Source: an uncultured Ktedonobacteraceae bacterium (GTDB taxonomy: Bacteria > Chloroflexota > Ktedonobacteria > Ktedonobacterales > Ktedonobacteraceae). From it: a stretch of 6,245 nt of DNA. Where the stretch lies: positions 1 to 6,245 of the forward strand of contig CATPCK010000900.1 of assembly GCA_955652655.1 (NCBI GenBank), written 5' to 3'. This document shows positions 5,155 to 6,245 of this stretch, piece by piece. The position numbers and the translations under genes were made by a program. Every line of letters begins with the position of its first letter. The first letter of the stretch is position 1. Under the pieces are notes generated by a model. That model searched no databases and was not told where the DNA came from. It saw only the letters and a list, made by a program, of their open reading frames with translations.

Positions 5155-5490
5155 TTAGTTGGTTACGACGCGGTCGATTTCTCTCTTTAGACGTATGCGA
5201 TCCGCACCAACAACACGACCAACTTCCTCACCGCCTTTAAAGATGATAAAGGTAGGAATGCCCTGGATACCCAGGCGAGTTGGAGTGTTTGGATTTTCGT
5301 CAGTATCCACTTTAACGAAAACCAGCTTGCCCTTATATTCGTCGCTCAATGATTCATAATAGGGGGCGATTGATCGACAGGGGCCACACCATGCAGCCCA
5401 GAAATCAACAACAGTTGGCGAATCTGATTTGAGGACTTTTGTCTCAAAATCCTGGTCGCCGACATGAACAAGATTGGCATGTGTACTCAT
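5155..5490 (-). CDS. trxA: Thioredoxin
   Basis: A 111-residue single-domain thioredoxin, normal length, with no signal peptide or lipobox, so cytosolic. Seen: the buried acid in VVDFWA (D29), the active site WCGPC (C35, C38), VKVDTDENP (59-67), the cis-proline GIPTFIIF (P79) and the glycine pair in VVGAD (91-97 region). It reduces protein disulfides with electrons from thioredoxin reductase, which is not in the window. The ATG at 5490 is preferred; an in-frame GTG at 5505 would add five residues (MRTYH) and its purine-rich tract runs directly into the start codon. The SD for the ATG is weak (GTGAG about ten bases upstream). It seems to have its own promoter with a near-consensus -10, and is separated from the regulator gene by a strong hairpin, so it is probably a single-gene unit. 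The closing WCGPC thioredoxin call is secure; which paralogue is unknown. Confidence 0.94.
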   Translation of the reverse strand: MSTHANLVHVGDQDFETKVLKSDSPTVVDFWAAWCGPCRSIAPYYESLSDEYKGKLVFVKVDTDENPNTPTRLGIQGIPTFIIFKGGEEVGRVVGADRIRLKREIDRVVTN

Positions 5491-5525
5491 ATGATAGGTT
5501 CTCACTCTCTTTCTTATCTGAAAAT

Positions 5526-5561
5526 GTATCTAACACCTTTGCGTAAAGCAGCTTGAGATAC
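5526..5561. repeat. Inverted repeat in the thioredoxin leader
   Basis: GTATCT (5526-5531) and AGATAC (5556-5561) form an outer 6-bp stem, and CTTT/AAAG (5537-5540 with 5545-5548) an inner one around a four-base loop. It lies between the predicted start of transcription and the gene, in the transcribed leader. It could be an RNA hairpin or a regulator site. The evidence is only the symmetry. Confidence 0.25.
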
Positions 5562-5619
5562 TGTTCCTTCATCTAGTGTAACAAATCAACAGGCATCATT
5601 ATTCCGATTGTTCTCCATT

Positions 5620-5648
5620 ATTATATGCTCAAACCTGGTGAATGGTAA
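5620..5648 (-). promoter_or_regulatory. Promoter of the thioredoxin gene
   Basis: On the - strand a perfect TATAAT (5625-5620) has a -35 TTACCA (5648-5643; four of six) at 17-base spacing. The predicted start near 5613 leaves a leader of about 120 bases. It lies just after the stop of the BI-1 family gene and has no TGn extension, unlike the other candidate promoters here. Confidence 0.5.
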
Positions 5649-5671
5649 ACAGGAATACAATGCTGCTTCAG

Positions 5672-6245
5672 CTACCTGCGGCGACCTCCCTGCAAAATGG
5701 AGAGCAGTTCCAAAATGAAGAGGAACAGGTTGAGTACAGCAAGGAAAATGGAGATGGTCAAACCAATGGCGTTAGGCATGGTATCAGCCATGTATTTCGC
5801 ACGTTGGACATTGAAAATGACAAAGCCAGAGAAGAGAGCAATGCCAAAGAGAGAGATGATCAGCTGAATGAGGGTGGTATGAAAAATGCCGCCAAAGAAA
5901 AGGCCCAGCAGGGAAGTTACCAGCAGCAGAATAAGGCCAAAGAAAAGGTAATCACCCAGACGTGAGAAGTCGCGCTTTGTAATCCAGGCATATGCTCCTA
6001 ATCCAAACGCAGAGACGGCTGTAATCAGGAAAGCCTCGCCCAGTATATTGCTCGCGTTCGACAGGTAGTAGCTAATGAGCGGAGCAAGTGACATCCCTTC
6101 CAGGAAGGTAAAGAGGTAGAGCAAGAAGAGATTCAGCCCTGGCCTCTGAATGACGAATTGAAGAATAATGAGAACGACCAAACCTGCAATGGCTATAATC
6201 CAATAGGTGCCAAAGCTAATATTCAAAAAGAAGCCAACAAAGGTA
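5672..6245 (-). CDS. Bax inhibitor-1/YccA family membrane protein (5' end outside window)
   Basis: The frame stays open to the right edge, so the true start lies beyond it; a TTG at 6226 sits inside a hydrophobic stretch and is not the start. The visible 190 residues hold six hydrophobic segments, so from the usual seven-helix, 210-250-residue layout the first helix is probably missing. BI-1 marks are seen: LYLFTFLEGMSLAPLISYY, the loop ITKRDFSRLG, LFSGFVIFNVQ, and NAIGLTISIF with LNLFLFIL near the end, then a basic tail GRRR. Family members sit in the inner membrane; some conduct calcium in a pH-dependent way (BsYetJ), others such as YccA bind the FtsH protease. The two positions that hold the sensor aspartates in BsYetJ appear to be Asn (codon 5810-5812) and Ala (codon 5738-5740) here, which makes a YetJ-like calcium leak less likely. 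Same strand as thioredoxin but with a separate promoter between them. The family is clear, the job is not. Confidence 0.86.
   Translation of the reverse strand, partial: TFVGFFLNISFGTYWIIAIAGLVVLIILQFVIQRPGLNLFLLYLFTFLEGMSLAPLISYYLSNASNILGEAFLITAVSAFGLGAYAWITKRDFSRLGDYLFFGLILLLVTSLLGLFFGGIFHTTLIQLIISLFGIALFSGFVIFNVQRAKYMADTMPNAIGLTISIFLAVLNLFLFILELLSILQGGRRR

Noticed and set aside
5642..5965. 107-codon + strand frame rich in Gln, Glu and Asn
   Set aside because: It is antisense to the BI-1 family gene; the composition is what a complement of hydrophobic codons yields.

Overview
The window looks like an ordinary chromosomal stretch of a Gram-positive-like or deep-branching free-living bacterium with roughly balanced base composition. 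My best guess is Chloroflexota, class Ktedonobacteria. That is an inference from the overall feel of the proteins (a Methyltransf_32-type methyltransferase, a fused MNT-HEPN protein, a long soluble TPR protein, a HutC-type GntR regulator) and the AGGAGG-like ribosome binding sites; nothing in the window proves it. No rRNA, tRNA, insertion sequence, CRISPR array or phage gene is visible, and no gene-free stretch exceeds about 200 bases.

The left half reads on the + strand. It holds the 3' part of a class I SAM-dependent methyltransferase gene (cut by the window edge), then moaD and moaE, the two subunits of molybdopterin synthase. After a leader of about 110 bases comes a 278-residue protein that joins, in one reading frame, a minimal nucleotidyltransferase (MntA-like) domain and a HEPN (HepT/DUF86-like) domain. 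These are the two components of type VII toxin-antitoxin modules. A bidirectional hairpin at about 2567-2599 separates this half from the rest.

The right half reads on the - strand. In transcription order it holds a membrane protein of the Bax inhibitor-1 family (5' end beyond the window), a canonical thioredoxin, a GntR/HutC-family transcription regulator with a UTRA domain, and a 12-repeat TPR protein. Each of the last three appears to have its own promoter. A perfect 18-bp inverted repeat lies between the thioredoxin and the regulator.

The genes do not form one obvious pathway. MoaD and MoaE work together, the nucleotidyltransferase and HEPN domains probably act on each other, and the others look like independent units. 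The points most worth a second look are: the single-chain MNT-HEPN protein, which keeps the RNase R-x4-H motif but lacks the tyrosine that MntA modifies in studied HepT toxins; its leader, with an SD-masking fold and a 28-codon upstream ORF whose stop overlaps the start codon (ATGA); the apparently leaderless moaD; and the BI-1 protein lacking both aspartates of the known pH sensor.
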